A stretch of DNA of 64,000 nucleotides from the NCBI RefSeq assembly GCF_007827795.1, contig NZ_VITI01000017.1, positions 41,226-105,225 of the forward strand, in the 5' to 3' direction. This document shows positions 11,634 to 20,142 of this stretch, one piece after another. The translations under genes were made by a program, and so were the position numbers. This DNA is from Azospirillum brasilense (GTDB lineage: Bacteria > Pseudomonadota > Alphaproteobacteria > Azospirillales > Azospirillaceae). Under the pieces are notes generated by a model, which saw only the letters and a program-made list of their open reading frames with translations, ran no database searches and had not been told where the DNA came from. Numbering within the stretch: the first letter of the stretch is position 1; every line of letters begins with the position of its first letter.

Positions 11634-11912
11634 CGTGAAATCCTCGTTCACCTCTATGGTCGTCCGGCCGTCGGCTGTGCGGGGAACCGGTGAAGGTCAG
11701 CTCCGCGAACGGGTGTCCTTCTGGTATGACCGCGCAACCGCATCCGATGGAGCCCCTTCTAGCCCCCCGCGGAAGGAGAACACAAGACGATCCGTTGCAT
11801 AGCGTGAGCGCGACGGTGCTGATCCCATTTATGCCACGGCGCGCGAAAGGGGCAGGCCGGACGGAAAACTACCCCTTATCCCTTGCGCGAAAAGGGAAAT
11901 CCGCCGTGGCCC

Positions 11913-12620
11913 TTACGGACCGCGGGCAAGATCCAGCACGGCGTCGGTGGCCGGCGGCGGCGGGCGTTCGCGGTCGGCGCCGCGGCGGCTGCGGAAGGTC
12001 CGGAAGGCGATGGCCATCCAGGTGCCGTGAAAGGCCAGGCCGCAGAGCAGGACGATCTCCCCCGGCACCGGCCCGATGGTCGCCCGCGCGAACAACTCGT
12101 CCAGGTTCGACAGGGGGACCGGATGGATCATCAGCTTGCCCAGATAGGCCACCACTTGGATCAGGAAAATCCAGCCGTAGTTCCGCCGCAGCCGGCGGCC
12201 CACCGCCTCCAGGTAGGTGATGTGCAGGTTGGGGTGCTGGTAGTCTTGGAACAGCGTCTCGTTCCAGCCCCGGGCGAACTGGTCGCCCTGGCCGCGCAGG
12301 ATCGGGCCGAGAAAGTACAGCTCCAGCACATGGGCGCGGATTCGCCAGAAGTCGAAGAAGCGGTAGCGCCGCGCCTCGATGTAGAGGAACACGGCGACCA
12401 GAAGCCCCACCAGCACCAGCGGCAGGGGGGAGGCGGTGGCGCTGCTGAAGGTCAGCGACAGGGCGATGCCGGTGGTGACCACCGCCCAGTTGGTCGTGGC
12501 GTCCAGCCGGGTGCGCCAGACGGTGCTGCGGTAGATCTCGGCCCTGTAGAGATGCGACAGGGCCGTGACCTCGGCCGAGGTGTAGTGGGTCTTGGGTGCT
12601 TTGGCGGCGATGTCGTCCAT
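11913..12620 (-). CDS. DUF2270 integral membrane protein
   Basis: The 235-residue protein begins with a soluble segment containing LYRAEIYRSTVWRTRLD, the signature of the DUF2270 family, followed by about four hydrophobic segments (around residues 50-85, 150-170 and 190-215) and an Arg-rich tail. The function of DUF2270 is unknown. The ATG at 12620 has a GGGGGAGGAC site; a longer in-frame start would overlap the end of bioB. It follows bioB by 55 bp on the same strand, so it may be read through from the biotin operon, though no biotin role is known. Confidence 0.8.
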   Translation of the reverse strand: MDDIAAKAPKTHYTSAEVTALSHLYRAEIYRSTVWRTRLDATTNWAVVTTGIALSLTFSSATASPLPLVLVGLLVAVFLYIEARRYRFFDFWRIRAHVLELYFLGPILRGQGDQFARGWNETLFQDYQHPNLHITYLEAVGRRLRRNYGWIFLIQVVAYLGKLMIHPVPLSNLDELFARATIGPVPGEIVLLCGLAFHGTWMAIAFRTFRSRRGADRERPPPPATDAVLDLARGP

Positions 12621-12675
12621 GCTCGGCGTCCTCCCCCTTGGCATTTTTTGCGCAGGGGCCGGGGACGCCGGCGCG

Positions 12676-13674
12676 TCAGTGGGCGCCGCCGTCGGCCTCC
12701 AGCCCCAGCCGGTCGAACAGCCGCCGGTCGGCCTCATGCTCCGGATTGCCGGTGGTCAGCAGCTTGTCCCCATAGAAGATGGAGTTCGCGCCCGCGTAGA
12801 AACAGAGCGCCTGTCCCTCGTCGCTGAGCGAGCGGCGCCCCGCCGACAGGCGGACGTAGGAGCGCGGCATCAGGATGCGGGCCACCGCGATGGTGCGGAT
12901 GAACTCGAAGGCGTCCAGCGGGTCGACGCCGCCCAGCGGGGTGCCCGCGACCGACACCAGCTTGTTGATCGGCACGCTTTCCGGCTGCGGCGACAGGTTC
13001 GCCAGCGTCTCCAGCAGGCCGGCGCGGTCCACCCGGCTTTCCCCCAGCCCGACGATGCCGCCGGAGCAGACCTTCAGCCCGGCGTCGCGGACATTGGCCA
13101 GCGTGTCCAGCCGGTCGCGGTAGCTGTGGGTGGAGACGATCCGCTCGTAGAACTCCTCCGACGTGTCGAGGTTGTGGTTGTAGTAGTCGAGCCCCGCGTC
13201 CTTCAGCGCGTCGGCCTGCGGGCGGGTCAGCATGCCCAGCGTCATGCAGGCCTCCAGCCCCAGATCCTTCACGTCGCGGACGATGTTGGCGAGCTTCTCG
13301 ACGTCGCGGTCCTTCAGCTCGCGCCACGCCGCGCCCATGCAGAAGCGCCCGGCGCCCGCCTGTTTGGCCTTCTCGGCGGCGGCGCGCACCTGGGCGCGGT
13401 CCAGCAGCTTTTCGGCCTCGACGCCGGTGTCGTACTTCACGCTCTGCGCGCAGTACTTGCAGTCCTCCTGGCAGCCGCCGGTCTTGATGTTCAGCAGGGT
13501 GGAGAGCTGGACCTTGTTCGGGTCGTGGTGCTGGCGGTGCGTCTCGTGGGCGCGGTGCAGCAGCTCCATGAAGGGCAGCTCGAACAGGGCCAGGATGTCG
13601 TCGCGGGTCCAGCGCCGGGCGGTGGTGGCGGCGGTGGTCGTGGAATCCGCGGTCTGCATGGCGGTGTCGGGCAT
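12676..13674 (-). CDS. bioB: Biotin synthase
   Basis: BioB inserts sulfur into dethiobiotin using radical SAM chemistry. The radical-SAM cluster cysteines are Cys68, Cys72 and Cys75 in GGCQEDCKYC. Later conserved cysteines for the auxiliary [2Fe-2S] cluster are also present (for example in GRFCMG and LEACMTLG). Length is 332 residues, typical for the family. It is the last biotin gene of the operon, 24 bp after bioA, and is the only junction in the operon without overlap. Confidence 0.96.
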   Translation of the reverse strand: MPDTAMQTADSTTTAATTARRWTRDDILALFELPFMELLHRAHETHRQHHDPNKVQLSTLLNIKTGGCQEDCKYCAQSVKYDTGVEAEKLLDRAQVRAAAEKAKQAGAGRFCMGAAWRELKDRDVEKLANIVRDVKDLGLEACMTLGMLTRPQADALKDAGLDYYNHNLDTSEEFYERIVSTHSYRDRLDTLANVRDAGLKVCSGGIVGLGESRVDRAGLLETLANLSPQPESVPINKLVSVAGTPLGGVDPLDAFEFIRTIAVARILMPRSYVRLSAGRRSLSDEGQALCFYAGANSIFYGDKLLTTGNPEHEADRRLFDRLGLEADGGAH

Positions 13675-13698
13675 GGTCGGTCCTCGGGAAAAAGCGAA

Positions 13699-15003
13699 TC
13701 AGAGAAGGGTATCGGCGGCGTCGCGGATCGCGGCGTAGGCGTGGTCCAGCTGCCCGTCCGTCACGCAGTAGGGCGGCAGCAGGTATATCACGGGGCCGAG
13801 CGGGCGCAGCAGCAATCCCCGCTCCAGGAAGAAGCGCTTCAGCGTCTGCCCGACCACAGCGGTGTAGCCCTGCGCGTCGGTCACCTCGATGGCGGCGATG
13901 GTGCCCATGACGCGCCCGCGCGACAGTTTGGGGTGGTTGGACAGGTCGGCGATGGCGGCGCGGTGCCGTGCCTCGATGCGCGCGAGGTTCGCGGCGGTCT
14001 CCGCCGAGGTCGTCAGCTCCAGCGAGGCCAGGGCGGCGGCGCAGCCCAGCGGGTTGGCGGTGAAGCTGTGGCCGTGGGCGAAGGCCCGGTCGAAGCCGGC
14101 GCCGAGGAACGCCTCGTAGATCGAAGCGCCGCAGGCGGTGACCGACAGCGGCAGGAAACCGCCGGTCAACCCCTTGGACAGGCAGATCAGGTCCGGCGCG
14201 ACCCCGGCCTTCTGGCTGGCGAACAGGGCGCCGGTGCGGCCGAAGCCGGTCATCACCTCGTCGAAGATCACCAGACCGCCCGCCGCCCGCACCCGCGCCG
14301 CCATGGCCCGCAGGAACTCCGGACGGCAGAAGCGCATGCCCGACGCGCCCTGGACCAGCGGTTCGATGATGACGGCGACCATCTCCGCCCCGTTGGCGGC
14401 CAGCCAGCGGTCGAGCCACTCCAGCGCCGCGGCCTCCTTCGCCTCGACCTCCGGGTCGTCGTCCCAGGTGGTGGGGTAGGGCATGCGGTCCACGGCGAAG
14501 AGCAACTCGTGGAATGGTTCGTAGAAGCCGGAGCCGACCCCCGCCGCCATGGCGCCGAAGGTGTCGCCGTGGTAGCTGCCCTCGAAGGCGAGGAAGCGGC
14601 GGCGCTGGCCCTCGCCCTTGTTGCGCCAGAACTGCCAGGCGAGCTTCAGCGCCACCTCCACCGCGGTCGAGCCGTTGTCGGAGTAGAAGACGCGGTCGAG
14701 GCCGCCCGGCAGCACCTCCGCCAGCCGGGCGGCGAGGCGGGCGGCGGGGCTGTGGGTGAAGTCGGCGAAGATCACCTGCTCCAGCCGGTGCGCCTGCTCC
14801 GCGATGGCTCCGGCGATGGCCGGGTGGGCGTGGCCGTGCAGGTTCACCCACCAGGAGGAGATGAGGTCGAGGATCTCCCGCCCGTCCTCGGTGAACAGGC
14901 TGACTCCCTTGCCGTGGGTGACGGCCAGCGGCTCCGGCGCGGTCTGCGCCTGGGTGAAGGGGTGCCAGACGTGGCGCCGGTCAAGAGCAATGGTGTCGGT
15001 CAT
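13699..15003 (-). CDS. bioA: Adenosylmethionine-8-amino-7-oxononanoate aminotransferase
   Basis: BioA converts 7-keto-8-aminopelargonate to 7,8-diaminopelargonate using SAM as amino donor. The 434-residue class III aminotransferase has VIFDEV (Asp248) and the PLP lysine Lys277 in CLSKGLTGG. The SSWWVNLHGHAHP segment near residues 49-61 is typical of BioA rather than of other class III enzymes. Its ATG overlaps the TGA of the upstream bioCD gene by four bases, which implies translational coupling. Confidence 0.96.
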   Translation of the reverse strand: MTDTIALDRRHVWHPFTQAQTAPEPLAVTHGKGVSLFTEDGREILDLISSWWVNLHGHAHPAIAGAIAEQAHRLEQVIFADFTHSPAARLAARLAEVLPGGLDRVFYSDNGSTAVEVALKLAWQFWRNKGEGQRRRFLAFEGSYHGDTFGAMAAGVGSGFYEPFHELLFAVDRMPYPTTWDDDPEVEAKEAAALEWLDRWLAANGAEMVAVIIEPLVQGASGMRFCRPEFLRAMAARVRAAGGLVIFDEVMTGFGRTGALFASQKAGVAPDLICLSKGLTGGFLPLSVTACGASIYEAFLGAGFDRAFAHGHSFTANPLGCAAALASLELTTSAETAANLARIEARHRAAIADLSNHPKLSRGRVMGTIAAIEVTDAQGYTAVVGQTLKRFFLERGLLLRPLGPVIYLLPPYCVTDGQLDHAYAAIRDAADTLL

Positions 15004-16409
15004 GGGAACACGGTTTCGAAGGAGGGGATGAGCGCCGCCGCCTCGGCGACGGCTTCGGGATCGATGCGGTCGAGCGTGGGGATCTCGGCCAGCACGCGGA
15101 CCTTGCCGAACCGCTCGACGGCGGTGCGGTTGCCGGGGTTGGGCGGGCCGTTCAGCACCACCCCGGCCACCGCCAGCCCGCGCGCCCGCAACGCCTCCAG
15201 GCTGAGCAGCGTGTGGTTGATGGTGCCGAGCGTGCTGCGCGCCACCAGCACCACTGGCAGGCCGAAGCGGGCGATCAGGTCGATGATGAAGACATCCTCC
15301 GTCACCGGGACCATCAGCCCGCCGGCCCCCTCCACCACCAGCGGGCGGTCGGTGCCGGGCAGGGCCAGGGCGTCGGCGTCGATGGCGACGCCCTCCAGCT
15401 TCGCCGCGGCGTGGGGGGAAAGCGACTCGGCCAGCGCGCAGGCCGGCGGGTGGACGCGTTCCGGGGGAAGGGCGGCGAGGGCAGTGACCGTGGGAGTGTC
15501 GCCCGGCTCGTCCTTCAAGCCGGTTTGCAGCGGCTTCCAATAGGCGGCGTCCCAAGCCCGCGCGAGGCACGCGGAGACCAGCGTCTTGCCGACGCCGGTG
15601 TCGGTGCCGGTGACGAACACCCCGTTCGGACGGGCGCCGTCCTTGCGGAACAGGCCGTAGGCGATGTGATGGGTCATGGTCAGTCCTCCCGGCCGTTCCA
15701 GCCGGCGCAGCACGCGGCGCAGGGCGCCCGGCGGCAGGGGGCGGCGGCCCTCCGCCGCCAGATGGGCGCCGATGCCCTTCAGTTCGGCCAGGAACTCCAG
15801 CCCGTCGGCGTGACGGCGGAGCAGCCGTTCCTCCTCCATCGATCCTGTCCCGCCGGCGGGCCACAGCCGGTCGAGGGCGTGGCGGGTGGGGTAGGCGGGC
15901 ATCCCGGCTTCCAGCCCCAGCGCGTGGTGGGCCTCCCTCCATTCCCGGAAGCTGTCGGCGGCGAGCGTGGCGACCGCGATGCGCCCGCCCGGCGCCAGCA
16001 GCCCGGCCCAGCGCGCCAGGGCGGTGGGGGGGGCGCGGAACCACTGCAGGGCGAGGCTGGAGACGATCAGGTCGAAGGGGCCGTCGAGGTCCGGCTGTTC
16101 CCCGTCCACGATCCGGAACTCGGAATCGGTCGGATCGCCCAACGCGGCGCGGCAGCGCGCCAGCATGTCCGGCGATAGGTCGGTGAACAGCCACTCCGCC
16201 GGGCCGATCCGCTCGCGCAGGGCACGGCTGAGGAAGCCGGTGCCGCAGCCGATCTCCAGCACGCGCGGGCGGTGCGGCAGGGGCAGGCGAGCCACGCGCT
16301 CCGCCAGACGCTCCGCCGCGATGCGCTGCACGGCGGCGTGCTCCTCGTAGCGGGAGGCGGCCTTGCCGAAGGCGGCGGCGATGGCGGCCTTGCGCGGATC
16401 GGCGGTCAT
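15000..16409 (-). CDS. BioC-BioD fusion: malonyl-ACP O-methyltransferase / dethiobiotin synthetase
   Basis: One uninterrupted 469-residue reading frame encodes two biotin enzymes. Residues 1 to about 255 are BioC, with SAM motif LEIGCGTGF at 51-59 and the PFDLIVSSLALQW segment; this enzyme methylates malonyl-ACP to start pimelate synthesis. Residues from about 263 on are BioD, starting with the P-loop GTDTGVGKT at 268-276 and continuing with VEGAGGLMVP; it makes dethiobiotin from diaminopelargonate. An ATG at residue 245 follows GGAGGA but lies within what looks like the final strand of BioC, so it is unlikely to be a true BioD start. A GTG at residue 264 could restart translation. It overlaps its neighbours by four bases at both ends. 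Confidence 0.88.
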   Translation of the reverse strand: MTADPRKAAIAAAFGKAASRYEEHAAVQRIAAERLAERVARLPLPHRPRVLEIGCGTGFLSRALRERIGPAEWLFTDLSPDMLARCRAALGDPTDSEFRIVDGEQPDLDGPFDLIVSSLALQWFRAPPTALARWAGLLAPGGRIAVATLAADSFREWREAHHALGLEAGMPAYPTRHALDRLWPAGGTGSMEEERLLRRHADGLEFLAELKGIGAHLAAEGRRPLPPGALRRVLRRLERPGGLTMTHHIAYGLFRKDGARPNGVFVTGTDTGVGKTLVSACLARAWDAAYWKPLQTGLKDEPGDTPTVTALAALPPERVHPPACALAESLSPHAAAKLEGVAIDADALALPGTDRPLVVEGAGGLMVPVTEDVFIIDLIARFGLPVVLVARSTLGTINHTLLSLEALRARGLAVAGVVLNGPPNPGNRTAVERFGKVRVLAEIPTLDRIDPEAVAEAAALIPSFETVFP

Positions 16410-17194
16410 TCTGACAGCCCGGTGGCGAAGGCGGCGATCCGCTCGGCGCACCAGCCCGGCGCGGTCAGCGGCAGCAGATGCCCGCCGTCCGGGTGCCACT
16501 CGACCGAAACCCCATGGTATCCGCGATTCCCTCCCCCCTCTGGGGAGAGGGTTAGGGTGAGGGGGTTGCGCAATGCCTGATCGTCCGGTTCCCCCAGAAC
16601 CCCCTCACCCGGCGCCTTCGGCGCCACCCTCTCCCCAGGGGGGAGAGGATTAGGATTGCCGCGAAACGCCTGTTCGGTCATGGCCGGCGGGACGATGGGG
16701 TCCTGCGCTCCCGCCAGGGCCAGCGCCGGCCCGGTGAGCGCAGCGCGGGCGTCCCAGTCGCGCAGCGCCCACAGCGCCTCACCCAGCCGGGCCGCATCCA
16801 GCCCGGCAGTCGGCGGAGCCTCGACGCCGCAACGGCGCAGGAAATCCGCGGTCACCGCCTCCGGCGCGGCGTCGAAGCGCGCGATCATGCGGTCCAGCAG
16901 CCGGCGCGGCGTGGCGGGGGCGAAGCCGTCGCCCTCGGTGAAGCGGGAGAAGCCGTTGACCAGCACCAGCCCGTCCCAGGGGAAGGGCCGCTCGTGCAGC
17001 AGCCATAGCCCCCCGAAGGAGTGGCCGACCGCGACGACGGGGCGCCCGGCGGGAAGCTCGGGGAACGACGGCGGACCGTAGAAGCCGAGATCCACCGCCA
17101 CGCTCTCCCCGTCCGGAAGGGCGTTCCGCACAGCGTCCCAGACGGCAGGGCCGAATCCCCAGCCATGGACGAAGACGAACAGCGGCGCAGTCAT
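16406..17194 (-). CDS. bioH: BioH-like alpha/beta hydrolase with in-frame repeat insertion
   Basis: The position between bioF and bioC and the fold suggest the pimeloyl-ACP methyl ester esterase BioH. It has an oxyanion HGWGFG near residues 10-15, nucleophile Ser59 in GHSFGG, Asp165 in AQDPIVPP and His239 in DGGHLLP. Between Asp165 and His239 lie about 49 residues (roughly 180-228), rich in Pro, Gly and Asn, that look like the translation of a palindromic intergenic repeat found elsewhere in this window. Without them the flanking sequence would be continuous BioH-like sequence. Total length is 262, against roughly 215-255 for relatives. The gene overlaps bioF and bioCD by four bases. Whether the insert is tolerated cannot be told from sequence, but the frame is intact. 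Confidence 0.8.
   Translation of the reverse strand: MTAPLFVFVHGWGFGPAVWDAVRNALPDGESVAVDLGFYGPPSFPELPAGRPVVAVGHSFGGLWLLHERPFPWDGLVLVNGFSRFTEGDGFAPATPRRLLDRMIARFDAAPEAVTADFLRRCGVEAPPTAGLDAARLGEALWALRDWDARAALTGPALALAGAQDPIVPPAMTEQAFRGNPNPLPPGERVAPKAPGEGVLGEPDDQALRNPLTLTLSPEGGGNRGYHGVSVEWHPDGGHLLPLTAPGWCAERIAAFATGLSE
16529..16657. repeat. Composite palindromic repeat, short form, inside bioH
   Basis: About 130 bp bounded by the hairpin sequences CTCTGGGGAGAGGGTTAGGG on the left and CCCTCTCCCCAGGGGGGAGA on the right. Both ends match the ends of the two longer copies at 29.9 and 35.2 kb. The middle differs: it lacks the roughly 80-bp core of those copies and has a separate GGCGCCTTCGGCGCC hairpin. 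It is open in the bioH frame. Confidence 0.85.
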
Positions 17195-18372
17195 CGCCGG
17201 CTCCAGGCGTCGGCCACCGCGTCCATCAGGCTGTCCAGGTCGGCGTCTGTGTGGGCGGCGGAGAGGGCGAAGCGCAGGCGGCTGGTGCCCGGCGGCACGG
17301 TCGGTGGGCGGATGGCGATTCCCAGGATGCCGCGCTCCTCCAGCCGCCGGCTGAGCGCCAGCGCATCCTCCTCCGCTCCGGCGATGGCCGGGACGATCTG
17401 CGTGCTCGACCCCGCGGTGGCGATGCCCAGCCCGTGGAAGGCGGCGCGCAGCCGCTCGGCTACGGCCTGGAGCCGGTCGCGTTCGGCGTCCAGCGCCGGC
17501 ACGAGGTCGAGCGCCGCGTCCATCGCTCCCAGCACGGCGGGCGGCAGGGCGGTGGCGTAGATCAGCCCGCCGCAGCGGTTCACCAGATAGTCGCAGAGCG
17601 CCTGCGACCCCGCCACATAGGCGCCGAAGCCGCCCAGCGCCTTGCTGAAGGTGCCCATGGCGAGGTCCACGCGCCCCCCGCCCAGCGCCGCCAGCCCCAT
17701 GCCGCGCGGGCCGAGCACGCCGGTCGCGTGCGCCTCGTCGAGGAACAGGAAGGCGCCGTGCCGCTCCGCCAGCGCGGCCAGCGCCGGCACGTCGGCGCGG
17801 TCGCCGTCCATGCTGAAGACGCTTTCCGTCACGATGAAGCGCACCCCCGGCTCGCCCACGTGCTGGGCCAGCAGGCTGTCCAGATGGTCGAGGTCGTTGT
17901 GGCGGAAGCGGATCTGCCGCACCCCGGCGGCGGCGCAGCCATGGTGCAGGCTGGCGTGGTTCAGCCGGTCGGTGAAGACCAGGGACTCCGCGCTCAGAAG
18001 CTCGCGGTCGAACAGGGCGGGCAGGACGGCGGCGTTGGCCTGCCAGCCGGAATTGAACAGAAGCGCCGCCTCCGTGCCCTTCAGCCGGGCGAGCTTCGCC
18101 TCGACCTCCGCGTGAAGCTCCAGCGTACCGCAGACGAGGCGCGACGCCGTGGACCCGGCGCCCCAGCGCCGCGCCCAGTCGCCGGCGCGCTCCACCAGCA
18201 GGGGGTGGGAGGCGAGGCCGAGATAGTCGTTGCTGGAGAAATTCAGCAGCGTCCGCCCGCCGCGCCGGATGCGCCCCGCCCCTTCCGGGCGCACGGGCAG
18301 CAAGGTGCGGCGCGAGTGGCGCTGGTCGAGGCGGTCGAGATGCTGGCGGAACAGCGGGTCGAGCAGGGACAT
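17191..18372 (-). CDS. bioF: 8-amino-7-oxononanoate synthase
   Basis: BioF condenses pimeloyl-ACP (or pimeloyl-CoA) with alanine to form 7-keto-8-aminopelargonate. The 393-residue alpha-oxoamine synthase shows FSSNDYLGLASHP near residues 45-57, FLDEAHATGVLG (Asp212) and the PLP lysine Lys244 in GTFSKALGG. It is the first gene of the operon bioF-bioH-bioCD-bioA-bioB. The ATG is placed at the family N-terminus; no good ribosome site precedes it. The 93-bp divergent region to the DUF123 gene must hold its promoter; I saw no clear BioR-type operator there. Confidence 0.95.
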   Translation of the reverse strand: MSLLDPLFRQHLDRLDQRHSRRTLLPVRPEGAGRIRRGGRTLLNFSSNDYLGLASHPLLVERAGDWARRWGAGSTASRLVCGTLELHAEVEAKLARLKGTEAALLFNSGWQANAAVLPALFDRELLSAESLVFTDRLNHASLHHGCAAAGVRQIRFRHNDLDHLDSLLAQHVGEPGVRFIVTESVFSMDGDRADVPALAALAERHGAFLFLDEAHATGVLGPRGMGLAALGGGRVDLAMGTFSKALGGFGAYVAGSQALCDYLVNRCGGLIYATALPPAVLGAMDAALDLVPALDAERDRLQAVAERLRAAFHGLGIATAGSSTQIVPAIAGAEEDALALSRRLEERGILGIAIRPPTVPPGTSRLRFALSAAHTDADLDSLMDAVADAWSRR

Positions 18373-18465
18373 GATGCGGGCGTGATAGCAGAGCGCGCCG
18401 CTGGGGCGAAAGGTCCGATTAGCACAGGTGCCCCGACGCTTCGGCGGCGGTAGACTGGCGTGGCC

Positions 18466-18897
18466 ATGCTGCCCGATCCACAATTTCACGACCGCTCCGA
18501 CACCCTGCCGCCCGAGCCCGGCGCTTATGTGCTGCTGATCGCGCTGGACCGGAACCTCACCCTTCGCCTGCCCGGCAAGCCGGAGCGTGTGCTGACCCCA
18601 GGCCGCTACCTCTATTGCGGCAGCGCGCGGGGACCGGGGGGCCTGCGGGCGCGGGTCGGGCGCCATTTCCGCCAGGACAAGCCGGAACGCTGGCACGTCG
18701 ACCGGCTGACCGCGGCGGGCCGGATGCTGGGCGCCTGGATCGTTTCCGGGGGCGACGAATGCGCCCTGGTCGCGGCGCTGTCCGGCCTGCCCGTGCCGGT
18801 CCCCGGTTTCGGCAGCAGCGATTGCCGCCGCTGCGCCAGCCATCTGCTGACATGGCCGGACGGGGTGCTGAATCCGCTTTCAAAGCCGGATTTTTGA
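18466..18897 (+). CDS. DUF123 / GIY-YIG-related protein
   Basis: The 143-residue protein matches the DUF123 family: PGAYVLLI, LTPGRYLYCGSARGPGGL, RHFRQDKPERWHVDRLT, then a Cys-rich C-terminus with VPGFGSSDCRRCASHL. The family has been related to GIY-YIG nucleases and is sometimes fused to endonuclease III, which suggests a nucleic-acid role, but activity is unproven. The PGxYLYCGSA and SDCxxC elements are the likely functional core. GTG at 18460 is an alternative start two codons earlier. It is divergent from bioF. Confidence 0.82.
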   Translation: MLPDPQFHDRSDTLPPEPGAYVLLIALDRNLTLRLPGKPERVLTPGRYLYCGSARGPGGLRARVGRHFRQDKPERWHVDRLTAAGRMLGAWIVSGGDECALVAALSGLPVPVPGFGSSDCRRCASHLLTWPDGVLNPLSKPDF

Positions 18898-18990
18898 GGC
18901 TTCGGATGGGCTCCGGGGCGGGAATTGAGGCGAATTGCTTGGTTCGAGCGCCTTCCGGAGGTTATAGTCCCCCGTCATCGGGAGGCGGGC

Positions 18991-20139
18991 ATGAAGACAT
19001 TGACCCATAACCGCAGGGATGTCCTCCGGGCTTTCGGGGGTGCCTTCGGGGCCGGGGCCATGCTTCTGGCGGCGCCCCGGGCGTTCGGGCAATCGGCACC
19101 CTCGGCATCGCCCGCCCTTGGATCGCCCGACTTGGGCGTCGGCGTTCTCTATTGCGGCGACCGCGCGGATTTCGGCTTCAACCAGGCCCATGCGGAGGCC
19201 GCCCGCGCCCTGGTCGGGCTGCCCGGCCTGCGGCTGGAAGAGCGGGAGCACGCCGCCGGCACGCTGGCCGCCACGGCGGAGGAACTGGTTGGCCCCCAGG
19301 GCTGCCGGATCGTCATCGTCACCGCCGCGGGCGACGCCCTGCCGGGGCTTCTGGCCCAGGCCGACGCCCACCGCGACACGGTGTTCCTGTTTTCCGGCGC
19401 GCCGCTGGACCGTGACCGGTTGCCGGTCAACACCGGATTCTTCGAAGGCTATCTGGACGAGGCGCAGCACATCTCGGGCCTCGTCGCCGGCTACGCCAGC
19501 CGGGCCAAAACGATCGGCCTCGTCGCCTCCCACCCGGCGCCGGAGGTTCTGCGCTGCGTGAACGCCTTCGCGCTGGGCGCCCGGCGCGCCGATTCCGCCG
19601 CCGCGCTGCGCGTCGCCTTCGTCGGCGAGGCGGCGACACCGCGGCAGGTCGCGGAGGCCGCCCGCGCGCTGGCCGAGGGTGGGGCCGACGTGCTGGCCGC
19701 CCAGCTCGACGGGGCGCGCCCGGTCTGCGAGGTGGCGGAGGCGCACGGCATCCTGTGCTGCGGCCTGCACACCGACCTGTCGGCCTTCGCGCCGCAGGGC
19801 CTCCTGACCGGGGCCGAATGGGCCTGGGAGAAGGCCTACGCCGAGGCCGTCGCGCTGATCGCCGCGGGAAAGCCGTGGAAACATCTGCGCCAGGGTGGGT
19901 TCGACCAGGGCTTCGTCCGCAACACACCCTACGGACCGGCGGTGGGGGTGGAGGCGCGGGCCCACGCCGACGCGGCGCGGATGCAGCTCGCCAACGGCAA
20001 CGCCGCCGTCTTCCGCGGGCCGATCCAGGACAACACCGGACGGACGGTGGTCGCCAAAGGCAAGGCCCTGCGCGGCGGCGACTCGGAGCTTGGCCGCATG
20101 GTCTGGCTGGCCGACGGCGTCACCGAGGTCGGGCGCTGA
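18991..20139 (+). CDS. BMP-family periplasmic substrate-binding protein (first of two)
   Basis: The 382-residue precursor has an N-terminal region with RR and a hydrophobic stretch ending in AFGQS, consistent with Tat- or Sec-type export. The mature part resembles the Med/BMP (PnrA-like) family, whose members bind nucleosides or related compounds for ABC uptake: FGFNQAHAEAARAL, TGFFEGYLDEAQHISGLVAG and the final NTPYGPAVG region. The ATG has GGAGGCGGGC upstream; a longer in-frame start was rejected. No permease or ATPase gene adjoins it, so it may serve a transporter elsewhere or act as a sensor-binding protein. Confidence 0.82.
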   Translation: MKTLTHNRRDVLRAFGGAFGAGAMLLAAPRAFGQSAPSASPALGSPDLGVGVLYCGDRADFGFNQAHAEAARALVGLPGLRLEEREHAAGTLAATAEELVGPQGCRIVIVTAAGDALPGLLAQADAHRDTVFLFSGAPLDRDRLPVNTGFFEGYLDEAQHISGLVAGYASRAKTIGLVASHPAPEVLRCVNAFALGARRADSAAALRVAFVGEAATPRQVAEAARALAEGGADVLAAQLDGARPVCEVAEAHGILCCGLHTDLSAFAPQGLLTGAEWAWEKAYAEAVALIAAGKPWKHLRQGGFDQGFVRNTPYGPAVGVEARAHADAARMQLANGNAAVFRGPIQDNTGRTVVAKGKALRGGDSELGRMVWLADGVTEVGR

Positions 20140-20142
20140 CCT

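Noticed and set aside
11860..11912. Possible terminator CCCTT-GCGCGAAA-AAGGG after the DUF2270 gene
   Set aside because: The stem is only about five base pairs and no T tract follows on the minus strand.
12592..15543. 983-codon open frame opposite bioB, bioA and part of bioCD
   Set aside because: Antisense of three firmly identified biotin genes.
15641..15675. Separate bioD start at internal ATG (15677) after GGAGGA
   Set aside because: The ATG is inside a segment that resembles the final strand of BioC, and no stop codon separates the two domains. Recorded as fusion instead.
18373..18465. BioR-type operator ahead of bioF
   Set aside because: No TTATAGATA-like palindrome could be recognised in the 93-bp region.
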